From NCBI GenBank assembly GCA_018712075.1, contig DVHN01000046.1, positions 1-39,276 on the forward strand: a stretch of DNA of 39,276 nt, given 5' to 3'. The translations under genes and the position numbers were made by a program. The stretch is from Candidatus Fimimorpha faecalis (GTDB taxonomy: Bacteria; Bacillota; Clostridia; Lachnospirales; Lachnospiraceae). A model generated the notes under the pieces. That model ran no database searches. It had not been told where the DNA came from and saw only the letters and a list, made by a program, of their open reading frames with translations. Shown here piece by piece: positions 32,028-39,276 of this stretch; the first letter of the stretch is position 1, and the number at the start of each line of letters is the position of its first letter.

Positions 32028-33026
32028 TTACTTGAGAAGTACCGTTTTTAGATGTTCCATTGCTAGTTCTGTTGCAACCCGTCCTCTTGGCGTGCGTTGA
32101 ATCAATCCATTCTGAATCAAATATGGTTCATATACTTCTTCGAGCGTTCCAACATCCTCCCCGATCGCAGCAGCCAATGTTTCTACTCCAACTGGTCCCC
32201 CAGCAAATTTCTGAATAATTGTCGTTAAAATCGCTCGATCTCCATTATCCAAACCAAGTTTGTCCACATCTAACAAATCCAATGCAAACTGTGCTACTTC
32301 TTTTGTAATCACTCCATCATACTTCACTTGTGCAAAATCTCTCACTCGTTTTAATAAACGATTTGCGAGACGTGGAGTTCCTCTCGATCGCCTTGCCATT
32401 TCCAAAGCTCCCTCTTCATCCAACACTACCCCCAATACTTGTGCAGAACGCAGTAAAATAGTACAAAGCTCTTGCACCGTATAAAATTCCAAACGATTGA
32501 TTACACCAAATCGGTCTCTTAATGGAGCCGTTAAAAGACCTGCTCTAGTGGTAGCTCCAACTAAAGTAAACTTTGGCAAATCCAACCGAATCGAACGTGC
32601 TGTAGCTCCTTTTCCAATTACAATATCAATCGCAAAATCTTCCATTGCAGGATACAGTACTTCTTCCACTTGTCGATTCAAACGGTGAATTTCATCTACG
32701 AATAATACATCATGTTCTTGCAAATTATTTAGTATAGCCGCCATTTCTCCAGGCTTTTCAATGGCTGGACCTGACGTAATTTTCAAATTACTGCCCATTT
32801 CATTGGCGATAATGCCAGCCAATGTTGTCTTACCAAGCCCAGGAGGTCCATAAAATAGTACATGATCCAAAGCTTCTCCTCGTGCCTTCGCCGCTTCAAT
32901 ATACACTTGAAGGTTATGCTTCGTTTTTTCTTGACCAATATATTCACAAAGACGCTGAGGACGCAGACTGCTTTCTGCTGCTTTATCTTCTTCAGCCATC
33001 TCAGTTGTCACAATTCTTCGCTTCAT
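32028..33026 (-). CDS. ruvB: Holliday junction branch-migration ATPase RuvB
   Basis: RuvB is the hexameric motor that drives branch migration with RuvA. The 332-aa protein has [19 protein letters not shown], Walker A GPPGLGKT (60-67), Walker B with DEIH (111-114), sensor 1 GATTRAG, an arginine-finger region (APLRDRFG), and the C-terminal winged helix ([27 protein letters not shown]). AAAGGAG precedes the ATG. It follows ruvA by 47 nt in one operon. No ruvC is present, as expected in Firmicutes, which use RecU or other resolvases. Confidence 0.98.
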   Translation of the reverse strand: MKRRIVTTEMAEEDKAAESSLRPQRLCEYIGQEKTKHNLQVYIEAAKARGEALDHVLFYGPPGLGKTTLAGIIANEMGSNLKITSGPAIEKPGEMAAILNNLQEHDVLFVDEIHRLNRQVEEVLYPAMEDFAIDIVIGKGATARSIRLDLPKFTLVGATTRAGLLTAPLRDRFGVINRLEFYTVQELCTILLRSAQVLGVVLDEEGALEMARRSRGTPRLANRLLKRVRDFAQVKYDGVITKEVAQFALDLLDVDKLGLDNGDRAILTTIIQKFAGGPVGVETLAAAIGEDVGTLEEVYEPYLIQNGLIQRTPRGRVATELAMEHLKTVLLK

Positions 33027-33073
33027 AAATGTCTCCTTTTGCAGAATCCTGTTATGCCTAATCTCCTATTTTT

Positions 33074-33688
33074 TCAGAAACTTGCAATCTGTTTTAATGC
33101 AGCCTTCAAAATTTCTTCCACGCCTAATTGGTTCGCATCCTTTACTTTCGATACCGCTTTTAATGCCTCTGAATTGGAATATCCAAGTGCGGTTAATGCC
33201 AATACTGCCTCTTGCTTATTGCTTCCTGAAACATTACCAGAAACCGTTTGCTGCATATGTTCTGTTTTTTGCTCAAATGCTTCCTCCAATGTTACTCGAT
33301 CCTTTAACTCCAAAATAATCTTTTGAGCCGTCTTTGCACCAATTCCTGGTGCACGAGAAATCGCCTTTGCATCTCCAGCTAATACCGCAAACCGAAAATC
33401 ATCGGGCGGAATTACCGATAAAATCCCAAGTGCCGCCTTCGGACCTACACCATTAACCCCTAATAACTGTTGAAACAATTCCAAATCATCCCGACTTAAA
33501 AATCCAAACAAACTCATCGCATCTTCTCTTACCTGTAAATAAGTATATAACTTCATTTCCGTTCCAATGGAAGGCAGCTGCGAAAGTACAGAGCCAGGAA
33601 CTCGAATATTAAATCCAACCGAACCCGATTCCAACACAACCACATCTTCCAAAACCTCCGAAAGTTCGCCTCTAATATATGAAATCAT
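33074..33688 (-). CDS. ruvA: Holliday junction DNA-binding protein RuvA
   Basis: RuvA holds the four-way junction and loads RuvB. The 204-aa protein has the OB-fold start MISYIRGELSEVLEDVVVLESGSVGF, tandem helix-hairpin-helix motifs (LLGVNGVGPKAALGIL and APGIGAKTAQKIILELKD), and a C-terminal domain III (EAVLALTALGYSNSEALKAVSKV) that contacts RuvB. AGAAGGAG precedes the ATG. A promoter and a LexA-like box lie upstream, consistent with DNA-damage control. Confidence 0.98.
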   Translation of the reverse strand: MISYIRGELSEVLEDVVVLESGSVGFNIRVPGSVLSQLPSIGTEMKLYTYLQVREDAMSLFGFLSRDDLELFQQLLGVNGVGPKAALGILSVIPPDDFRFAVLAGDAKAISRAPGIGAKTAQKIILELKDRVTLEEAFEQKTEHMQQTVSGNVSGSNKQEAVLALTALGYSNSEALKAVSKVKDANQLGVEEILKAALKQIASF

Positions 33689-33755
33689 ATCATACTCCTT
33701 CTAAAAGAAAAGGAATTCCAAATATCTTCCTTTCCCGTTTTTTACTATTTTTCCT

Positions 33756-33784
33756 ATCATAACATAGAGAAAAGTAATTCGCAA
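33756..33784 (-). promoter_or_regulatory. ruvAB promoter
   Basis: TTGCGA (33779-33784) and TATGAT (33756-33761), read on the minus strand, are 17 nt apart, with a TGt extended -10. It lies about 70 nt before ruvA. Confidence 0.75.
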
Positions 33785-33791
33785 GAGAAAA

Positions 33792-33803
33792 GTACATATG
33801 TTC
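33792..33803. promoter_or_regulatory. Candidate LexA (SOS) box upstream of ruvAB
   Basis: GAACATATGTAC, read on the minus strand, matches the Firmicutes LexA pattern GAAC-N4-GTTC at all but one base. It sits 8 nt upstream of the -35. ruvAB is an SOS operon in many bacteria. Confidence 0.5.
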
Positions 33804-33819
33804 TATATTACAACATAAA

Positions 33820-33866
33820 AAATGCCAGAATTATGATTTTATTAAAACAATAAATCCGGCATTCTT
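33820..33866 (-). terminator. Terminator after the AAA-ATPase-like gene
   Basis: AATGCCGGA pairs with TTCTGGCATT, read on the minus strand, with an AT-rich loop and six T after the stem. It shields ruvAB from the upstream ATPase gene. Confidence 0.8.
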
Positions 33867-33881
33867 ATATTCCCTTATAGA

Positions 33882-35138
33882 CTATAATTTCAAAACTTCT
33901 ACTTTGCAAGCATGCTCTTTTGTTTGTTTATCATAAGCATTAAGCATTCTAGTGGACTCACTTGCAAGCCGATAAACATAACCAAGTGTCCTCTCTTTTT
34001 TCATCATTGCTGCATAACTGTCCATTAGTTCTTTATTTGGAATTGACACACAACCATCCTTGTAAGTTAACAGTCCATATACAAGCATTGCCGAGTAAAT
34101 TTCATCCTTTGTACATAACTGTTGTGAGACTGCTGCATATTCTTGTATATCTGCTGGAATTGCCTCGCCAGCAAACATCAGCGCCAAATCATCCTGAATT
34201 TCATCCACGTTGTCCTTTATATAGCCAAAAATAGAATCATACGTTCCAGAACTAGTCCAATAATTAGAAAGTTGATTATATGTTAGAGCTAAAACTACAG
34301 AACGAGGATTATACAGTTTTTTTCCTCCTGCTGTATAATACCCGTCATACCATTCCCTTAAACCTTCTCTCGTAACCTTTGGATTTTTTTGAACTTCCAA
34401 ATACTTCTGATAAAGTTCATCTACTTCATCATCGGTAAAACCAAAATATTCACTAAATTGTTCCATTGTAGTCATTTGAAATTCAACAAACATATTCAAC
34501 TCAGATCCATCCGAATACTTTGCAATTGGAAGAACTCCTGTCATATATACGAACTCTGCATATTCTTGATCTTTCAACAAAGTTTTTAAAAATAATAAAT
34601 AAGCCTGCTTATCCTCATCTGTTACAAATGGCATGTGAAAGATAGCATCCCATTCATCCAAAACAAAAATAAATTTTGTTCTATCCTTTTTTACAAAGAT
34701 TTCATTTAAAATATCCCACACAGAATTGCTGATATCTAAATTTAAATCGTCATAAGTTTCTACCAAATCTTTTTTCAATCCATTCCGAATACGAGCAATA
34801 TAAGCCGCATAAGAAACACAATCTTCTGGAATTCGGCTAAAATCAATATAAATAACATTATGTCTATGCAAATGCTTTCCATACTGATTGGACACTGCTA
34901 TCTTTAAACACTGAAATACTTCATCCTCTCTGTCTATTTTCCCAAAGAAAGCACCAATCATATTAGCCATAACTGTCTTTCCAAACCGACGTGGTCTAGT
35001 AATACAAATGTATCTTTGCATCTTTCCCAACAAAGGCATCAATTCATCCAATATTGACGTTTTATCCACAAAATATGAATCATAGACAACCGCTTTATAT
35101 GTCTCATATGGAATAATACTATTCAAAAACATGCCCAT
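33882..35138 (-). CDS. AAA-ATPase-like protein, lacking the usual C-terminal PD-(D/E)XK nuclease
   Basis: The 418-aa protein belongs to the AAA-ATPase-like/DUF1703 group common in gut Clostridia and Bacteroidetes. It has the opening region with YFVDKTSILDEL (22-33), the family P-loop RPRRFGKT (48-55), a Walker B-like FVLDEWDAIF (158-167), YMTGVLPI, FGFTDDEVDELY, WYDGYY and NPRSVV. Most relatives are about 520-600 aa and end in a PD-(D/E)XK nuclease (PDDEXK_9). Here the protein stops shortly after IPNKELMDSYAAM plus about 45 residues, so the nuclease is absent. The start has GGAAGGT, and the gene has its own promoter and terminator, so it looks expressed. Function of the family is unknown. Confidence 0.82.
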   Translation of the reverse strand: MGMFLNSIIPYETYKAVVYDSYFVDKTSILDELMPLLGKMQRYICITRPRRFGKTVMANMIGAFFGKIDREDEVFQCLKIAVSNQYGKHLHRHNVIYIDFSRIPEDCVSYAAYIARIRNGLKKDLVETYDDLNLDISNSVWDILNEIFVKKDRTKFIFVLDEWDAIFHMPFVTDEDKQAYLLFLKTLLKDQEYAEFVYMTGVLPIAKYSDGSELNMFVEFQMTTMEQFSEYFGFTDDEVDELYQKYLEVQKNPKVTREGLREWYDGYYTAGGKKLYNPRSVVLALTYNQLSNYWTSSGTYDSIFGYIKDNVDEIQDDLALMFAGEAIPADIQEYAAVSQQLCTKDEIYSAMLVYGLLTYKDGCVSIPNKELMDSYAAMMKKERTLGYVYRLASESTRMLNAYDKQTKEHACKVEVLKL

Positions 35139-35196
35139 AGCTATACCTTCCTTTCAACAGGTAAGTCACCATGTTAAATTTTTCTATTTATTTTAA

Positions 35197-35225
35197 ATTA
35201 TATCATGATTTTATGATTCATTCAA
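35197..35225 (-). promoter_or_regulatory. Promoter of the AAA-ATPase-like gene
   Basis: TTGAAT (35220-35225) and perfect TATAAT (35197-35202), read on the minus strand, are 17 nt apart, about 55 nt before the start codon. Confidence 0.75.
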
Positions 35226-35336
35226 TACACATTAATATCTATATTAATGAATTAACTAATATTTTATATTTTTATTCATATTTTTTATACCATTTATGCG
35301 CTATATTGATTGTTTCAACAAGCGGATCATTATTCC

Positions 35337-35365
35337 TTGTTTTTCTCTTTTTTCTATGGTATAGT
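35337..35365 (+). promoter_or_regulatory. Promoter of the mrfB-like gene
   Basis: TTGTTT (35337-35342) and TATAGT (35360-35365) are 17 nt apart, about 40 nt before the ATG at 35405. It is divergent from the ATPase promoter. Confidence 0.6.
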
Positions 35366-35404
35366 GATGTCAGTTTATTTTTTGTTCGTATTTGGGAGGT
35401 TTTT

Positions 35405-36529
35405 ATGCGTATCATTCATAAGAAGGTATCCGTTTTAAGTTCTTATTCAATGGAAAGGATTGCTCCATTGGATCAGTTATTATTTTTTGATATTGAAACG
35501 ACTGGTTTTTCGCCTGCTTCTTCTTCTCTTTATTTGATTGGTATGTTATCATTTGAAAACGGATGTTGGAATTTGACTCAGCTTTTTGCAGAATCTCTTT
35601 CGGATGAGCAAATGTTATTAGAAACTTTTTTTCAAATTCTCGCTCAGAAAAAACTGCTGATTCATTTTAACGGTGATATGTTCGATATTCCTTATATTAC
35701 AAAATGTGCGGCACAATATGGGATCTTGGCTCCATTCTCTTCGATCGAGAGTTTTGATATTTACAAAAAAATCAAACCATTGAAGTCACTGCTCGGTCTA
35801 TCCAGTTTAAAGCAAACATCAATCGAGCAGTTTTTATGCCTGACTCGAAAAGACCCATTTGATGGCGGTCAATTAATTCCCGTCTATCAAGAATATTTAC
35901 GTACGAGAGATGAACGTGGATACTATGCTTTATTATTACATAATGAAGAAGATGTGCTTCAAATGCCCAAGCTGCTTTCCATTCTTTCTTACTATGATGT
36001 CTTGAAAAAACAATCCACATTAGTTAAAGATCGAATTAGCGTTCAAAATCATATACTGACTGTAGTGATGGAACAGACGATTGCAATTCCTCGGCCGATT
36101 CATTATGAATTTGATTGTTTTTCTTTCAAAAAGTCCACAGCCGATCAACAATTTTTAACTTCTTTTCCATCTTCTTATGCAGCTTTAGACCTAAAAGACA
36201 GTGAATTTTCTCTCTCAATTCCGATCTTTCATCTGGACTTAAAGCATTTTTATGAGGATTATAAAAATTATTTTTACTTACCAGAAGAAGATACTGCCAT
36301 TCATAAAAAAGTTGCTGTATTTGTAGATAAAGATCATAGAATCAATGCCAAAAAATGCAATTGTTACACAAGACGGCTGGATGATTATTTACCAAACCCA
36401 TCTCCAACGCAGTTTCCTGTTTTCCTTCCCGCCTATCGCTCTAAATTGTTTTTCACTCCTTATCAAGAAGAACCTTCTTTCTTAGAACCTTACATCCACC
36501 AATTTTTAGAACGACAAATTGGAATATAA
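35405..36529 (+). CDS. YprB/MrfB-like DEDD-fold exonuclease
   Basis: The 374-aa protein has an RNase H-like/DnaQ-type domain with DIETTGFSP (ExoI motif), HFNGDMFDIPYI (ExoII), the middle region LKSLLGLSSLKQ, and HNEEDVLQMPKL (ExoIII). The C-terminal half is helical and not recognised. B. subtilis YprB (MrfB) works with the helicase MrfA in mitomycin-damage repair; no mrfA is seen here. The ATG at 35405 is chosen over the longer frame because GGGAGG lies 5 nt before it and homology starts nearby; the upstream part is AT-rich and hydrophobic by chance. It stands between an intact and a broken ATPase of one family. A strong hairpin follows. Confidence 0.8.
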   Translation: MRIIHKKVSVLSSYSMERIAPLDQLLFFDIETTGFSPASSSLYLIGMLSFENGCWNLTQLFAESLSDEQMLLETFFQILAQKKLLIHFNGDMFDIPYITKCAAQYGILAPFSSIESFDIYKKIKPLKSLLGLSSLKQTSIEQFLCLTRKDPFDGGQLIPVYQEYLRTRDERGYYALLLHNEEDVLQMPKLLSILSYYDVLKKQSTLVKDRISVQNHILTVVMEQTIAIPRPIHYEFDCFSFKKSTADQQFLTSFPSSYAALDLKDSEFSLSIPIFHLDLKHFYEDYKNYFYLPEEDTAIHKKVAVFVDKDHRINAKKCNCYTRRLDDYLPNPSPTQFPVFLPAYRSKLFFTPYQEEPSFLEPYIHQFLERQIGI

Positions 36530-36533
36530 AATT

Positions 36534-36570
36534 AGCGAGAAAATCTATTCTCCATTGATTTTCTCGCTTT
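36534..36570. terminator. Bidirectional terminator between mrfB-like gene and ATPase pseudogene
   Basis: A perfect 12-bp stem, AGCGAGAAAATC with GATTTTCTCGCT, has an 11-nt loop and a short T run on the plus strand. Confidence 0.8.
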
Positions 36571-36579
36571 ACTAATAAT

Positions 36580-37704
36580 TCATGTATTTTCCAGCAGATT
36601 CTCTGAATCGGAAATCATTTTTATAATATTGTTCCAGTTGGCACCTTCGATTGCGTTAATAAACTCCCCTCGAATTTCTTCATTTGGAATAAAAACCTCT
36701 CTTGTCTCTTCTTTATAAGCCAAATATCCTAAATGTATTAACAATGTTAGTACATCATCTTTCTTTTCAAAGTTGACCATATCATTTGTAAAAGTTCCAA
36801 TATTAACTTTACAACATGCTCCGCCTAACATCATAATAATAGCGTCTTTCAGCCCATCAAAATTCATATTAATATAAACTTTCAATGCTTCATACGTTTC
36901 GGTACTACTCCAATAGCTATGGAATTCCCCATCCAGCATTGCATCTACTACTGATTTTGGATTATATATATGGGAAATTCTGCGAAACTGATATCCATCA
37001 TACCATCGTTTTGCCTCAGAAAAATCCATATCATATCTTACACACAAATCTTCTACTTCCTGTTCTGTAAATCCAATATACTCGGCAAGACGTTTTGGTT
37101 CTGTCATAGAAAATTCTCTAAATATATTTAAAGCAGAATGTGTTCCATATTTTTTAATTGGTAAAATTCCTGTCATGTATGCCAATTCTACATAGGTCTG
37201 ATCTTTTAATAAATCTCTTAAAAAATCCAAATACTTTGTCTGTGCCTCAATATTGTAACGGTTTTCTCGGAAAATACAATCCCATTCATCAATAATAAAT
37301 AAAAAGCCCATTTGTGTTTTCTCAAATATATTTTCTAAAGCCGTTGCCAAATGCTCTTCCTGTGTACAAACAATTTCTTTATATACTTCTTTTATTTCCG
37401 ATAACACTACTTTTTGAAGATAGAAAATCAAATTATTTGGATCTTCTGCCCGACTTAAAAATCGCTGCATATTCAAAAACAATACATTATATTGGTTTAA
37501 ATGTGTATGAAATGATTGATCTTTTGAAATTGTAAGATCCTGAAATAGCTTTTTGGATTCACATCCTTTGCTATAATAAGCACAAAGCATCTCTGCCGTC
37601 ATAGATTTGCCAAATCGTCTTGGTCTACTGACACAGATATTATTTTGAAAATACTTTTAATTAATATTATTTTTATTACTGTAGTATTTAGAAAGAAATT
37701 CCAT
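36580..37704 (-). pseudogene. AAA-ATPase-like pseudogene (in-frame stop, both ends short)
   Basis: This second member of the AAA-ATPase-like family keeps FLFIIDEWDCIF, YMTGILPIKKYG, YIGFTEQEVEDL, WYDGYQ and NPKSVV. The P-loop RPRRFGKS is encoded in frame at about 37603-37626, but a TAA lies at 37657-37659, 15 codons after an ATG at 37704. Translation from the next ATG (37602) would lose the P-loop. The usual N-terminal region before the P-loop is also short. At the other end the frame stops at SDSENLLENT, just where the PD-(D/E)XK nuclease normally begins. A TTTAAA/TATAAT promoter with 17-nt spacing is still visible at 37719-37747. It is related to, but clearly different from, the intact copy at 33882. 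Confidence 0.8.
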
Positions 37705-37784
37705 ACAGTTTTATTAGAATTATACCATGCTTTTACATCTATTTAAAACTATTTTCTTAGGATTATCATAAATTCATTTAACAC

Positions 37785-37813
37785 AAAACCGCCGCATAAA
37801 ATGCGGCGGTTTT
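37785..37813. terminator. Strong terminator after the S1 protein gene
   Basis: A perfect 13-bp GC-rich stem, AAAACCGCCGCAT with ATGCGGCGGTTTT, has a 3-nt loop and T runs on both strands. It ends the ispH/S1 transcript. Confidence 0.92.
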
Positions 37814-37860
37814 GCTTTGTTGTTGAAAGGATTCAATACCGTGATTCGTAGTTTCTATTA

Positions 37861-38958
37861 TTATTCTTCTGTTGTTTCTGCTTCTACAGGTTGTTCCTGT
37901 GGAGCATCATTTAAAATTGCCTTAATGCTAAGACTAATTTTCTTTGCTTCGCCATCAAAATCTACAACTTTAGCTGTAACTTCCTGGCCAATGGTTAAAA
38001 CATCTGCTGGCTTATCTACATGTTCTTTTGCAATCTGGGAAACATGAAGCAATGCATCTACTCCTGGTTCTAATTCCACAAATGCACCAAAATCAGTCAT
38101 TCTTGCAACTTTACCCGTTACAATTCTGCCTACCGCATATTTTTCTGCTGCTGTTACCCATGGATTCTTTTCTGGGAATTTCATGCTTAATGCAATCTTC
38201 TTTCCGTCGATGTCCTTTACTAATACTGTTACAACATCTCCTGATTTGAAGAGCTTTCTTGGATTATCCACTCTTCCCCAGCTCATTTCGGAAATATGAA
38301 GCAGACCATCGGCACCGCCTAAATCAATGAATGCGCCAAAGTCAGTAACATTTTTAACGGTACCTTCTACTGTCTGTCCAACTTCTAATCTTGCAAATAA
38401 CTCATCTCTCATCTTTTGCTTTTTCGCAACGATTAATTGCTTGCAGTCACCAATGATTCTACGTCTCTTAGGGTTGAATTCGATAATAACAAACTCAACT
38501 TCCTGATCTGCATACTTTTCTAAGTTCTTTTCATACACATCGGATACAAGGCTTGCTGGAATGAATACTCTTGTATCATCCACAACAACACTTAATCCGC
38601 CTGTTAACACTTGAGTAACTTTTGCCTTTAATACTGTCTTATTTTCAAAAGCTTCTTCCAGGACTTTGCTTGCCTTCTCAGCCTGTAAACGCTTATAGGA
38701 AAGCTGTACCTGGCCTTCGCCATCATTTACCTTTAATACTTTTGCTTCCATTTCGTCGCCTTCCTGTACTAACTCTCTTAAGTCAGCATTAGGGTTATTT
38801 GTGTATTCATTGCGGCTAATGATTCCATCTGCTTTGTAACCTATATTTAAGACGATCTCGTCCTCTTTCACAGAAATAACCTTTCCAATTACTACTTCTC
38901 CTGTACTGATTGTTTTCAGTGTACCTTCCAACATTTGGTCAAAACTTAACTCTGACAT
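37861..38958 (-). CDS. rpsA: S1 RNA-binding protein, four-domain RpsA-like
   Basis: The 365-aa protein has four S1 domains (about 19-90, 105-170, 190-258 and 275-345). The last two are the best preserved (GTVKNVTDFGAFIDLGGADGLLHISEMSW and GKVARMTDFGAFVELEPGVDALLHVS). An acidic tail ends the protein. It likely binds mRNA at the ribosome, although small S1 proteins of Gram-positives are less essential than E. coli S1. AGGAGG lies 10 nt before the ATG. The start overlaps the end of ispH by 13 nt in another frame; in many Clostridia these two are a single fused protein. Confidence 0.92.
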   Translation of the reverse strand: MSELSFDQMLEGTLKTISTGEVVIGKVISVKEDEIVLNIGYKADGIISRNEYTNNPNADLRELVQEGDEMEAKVLKVNDGEGQVQLSYKRLQAEKASKVLEEAFENKTVLKAKVTQVLTGGLSVVVDDTRVFIPASLVSDVYEKNLEKYADQEVEFVIIEFNPKRRRIIGDCKQLIVAKKQKMRDELFARLEVGQTVEGTVKNVTDFGAFIDLGGADGLLHISEMSWGRVDNPRKLFKSGDVVTVLVKDIDGKKIALSMKFPEKNPWVTAAEKYAVGRIVTGKVARMTDFGAFVELEPGVDALLHVSQIAKEHVDKPADVLTIGQEVTAKVVDFDGEAKKISLSIKAILNDAPQEQPVEAETTEE

Positions 38959-39276
38959 TTGGTTTGAACCTCCTCAATAATTTTATTCGGGGTTGAAGCC
39001 CCTGCTGTAATACCAACTTTCTTCAAGGATTCCCCCCATGACAGGTCCAAATCCTCCACCGTTTGAATGTAGCAGGTATTATAACATTCTTTCTTGCATA
39101 TTTCAAACAGCTTCTGGGTGTTGGAGCTATGTTTTCCTCCAATAACAATCATCCCATCTACCTGACCCGCAATTTGCTTCGCTTCGACTTGTCGTTCATG
39201 CGTGGCATTGCAAATCGTGTTCAAAACATTTATATCATAACCCTTTTTTGAAATTTTTTCAACAAAATATTGAAAT
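38946..39276 (-). CDS. ispH: 4-hydroxy-3-methylbut-2-enyl diphosphate reductase, C-terminal part (cut by window edge)
   Basis: The final step of the MEP isoprenoid pathway is catalysed by IspH, a 4Fe-4S enzyme making IPP and DMAPP. The visible 109 codons run in from the window edge. They hold NTICNATHERQ (with an iron-sulfur Cys), VIGGKHSSNTQKL and GITAGASTPNKII, all conserved substrate-binding segments. The 5' end is outside. The frame ends at a TAA 13 nt inside the S1 gene, so the two are separate proteins here, presumably translationally coupled. Confidence 0.95.
   Translation of the reverse strand, partial: FQYFVEKISKKGYDINVLNTICNATHERQVEAKQIAGQVDGMIVIGGKHSSNTQKLFEICKKECYNTCYIQTVEDLDLSWGESLKKVGITAGASTPNKIIEEVQTKCQS

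Noticed and set aside
35171-35404. 78-codon N-terminal extension of the mrfB-like protein with membrane-like segments
   Set aside because: The segment is AT-rich, contains the promoter, lacks a ribosome site at its start, and the family begins at the downstream ATG with GGGAGG.
1-39276. Mobile elements (IS, integrase, prophage, integrative element) and CRISPR arrays
   Set aside because: No transposase, integrase, phage gene or repeat-spacer pattern was found. The only accessory-looking part is 33882-37704.

Overview
The window looks like chromosomal DNA from a low-GC, Gram-positive, spore-forming Clostridia, most likely a Lachnospiraceae member. The genus is not settled. Support comes from AT-rich codon use, AGGAGG-type ribosome binding sites, consensus 17-bp-spaced promoters, a YtvI-type membrane protein, a tRNA gene without encoded CCA, and the adjacent ispH and S1-protein genes. 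Most genes are housekeeping and lie on the minus strand. Exceptions are larC, tRNA-Leu, cysK, maf, a DUF4091 gene and a yprB/mrfB-like nuclease.

Layout. 1-1381: a divergent larC behind an unusual folded leader. 1497-7182 (minus): a YtvI-like permease, a PHP phosphoesterase, a Tet(M)/EF-G-type GTPase fused to a NYN (YacP/Rae1-like) nuclease, and an SseB-domain protein. 7336-11328 (minus): MarR regulator plus a heterodimeric ABC exporter with one degenerate ATP site. 11372-17212 (minus): argS, pnp, rpsO, ybaK and a NUDIX gene, with a clear rpsO promoter, a folded rpsO leader and a long rpsO-pnp hairpin. 17323-18200: a damaged or frameshifted membrane-anchored gene head to head with tRNA-Leu(CAA). 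18341-21999 (plus): cysK, a large intergenic hairpin, maf and a DUF4091 protein. 22059-24901 (minus): a rubredoxin/glutamate-synthase-domain protein, a eukaryotic-type HisA and a second NUDIX gene.

25026-33688 (minus) is a cell-division, envelope and repair block: PBP transpeptidase, FtsW/RodA, a U32/RlhA-type protein, a ZapA-domain protein carrying about 20 hendecad repeats, and ruvAB behind a LexA-like box. 33882-37704 is more accessory: an AAA-ATPase-like gene lacking the usual C-terminal nuclease, the mrfB-like exonuclease, and a nonsense-mutated copy of the same ATPase family. 37861-39276 holds a four-domain S1 protein and the 3' end of ispH, overlapping by 13 nt.

Candidates for something undescribed: the Tet(M)-like GTPase plus Rae1-like nuclease fusion, which suggests an A-site GTPase physically tied to an mRNA endonuclease; the larC leader, where a hairpin seems to carry a remote Shine-Dalgarno next to the start codon while enclosing a three-codon ORF; and the ZapA protein with its long hendecad array. 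No CRISPR array, intact transposon or prophage was seen, and no gene-free stretch exceeds about 300 bases.
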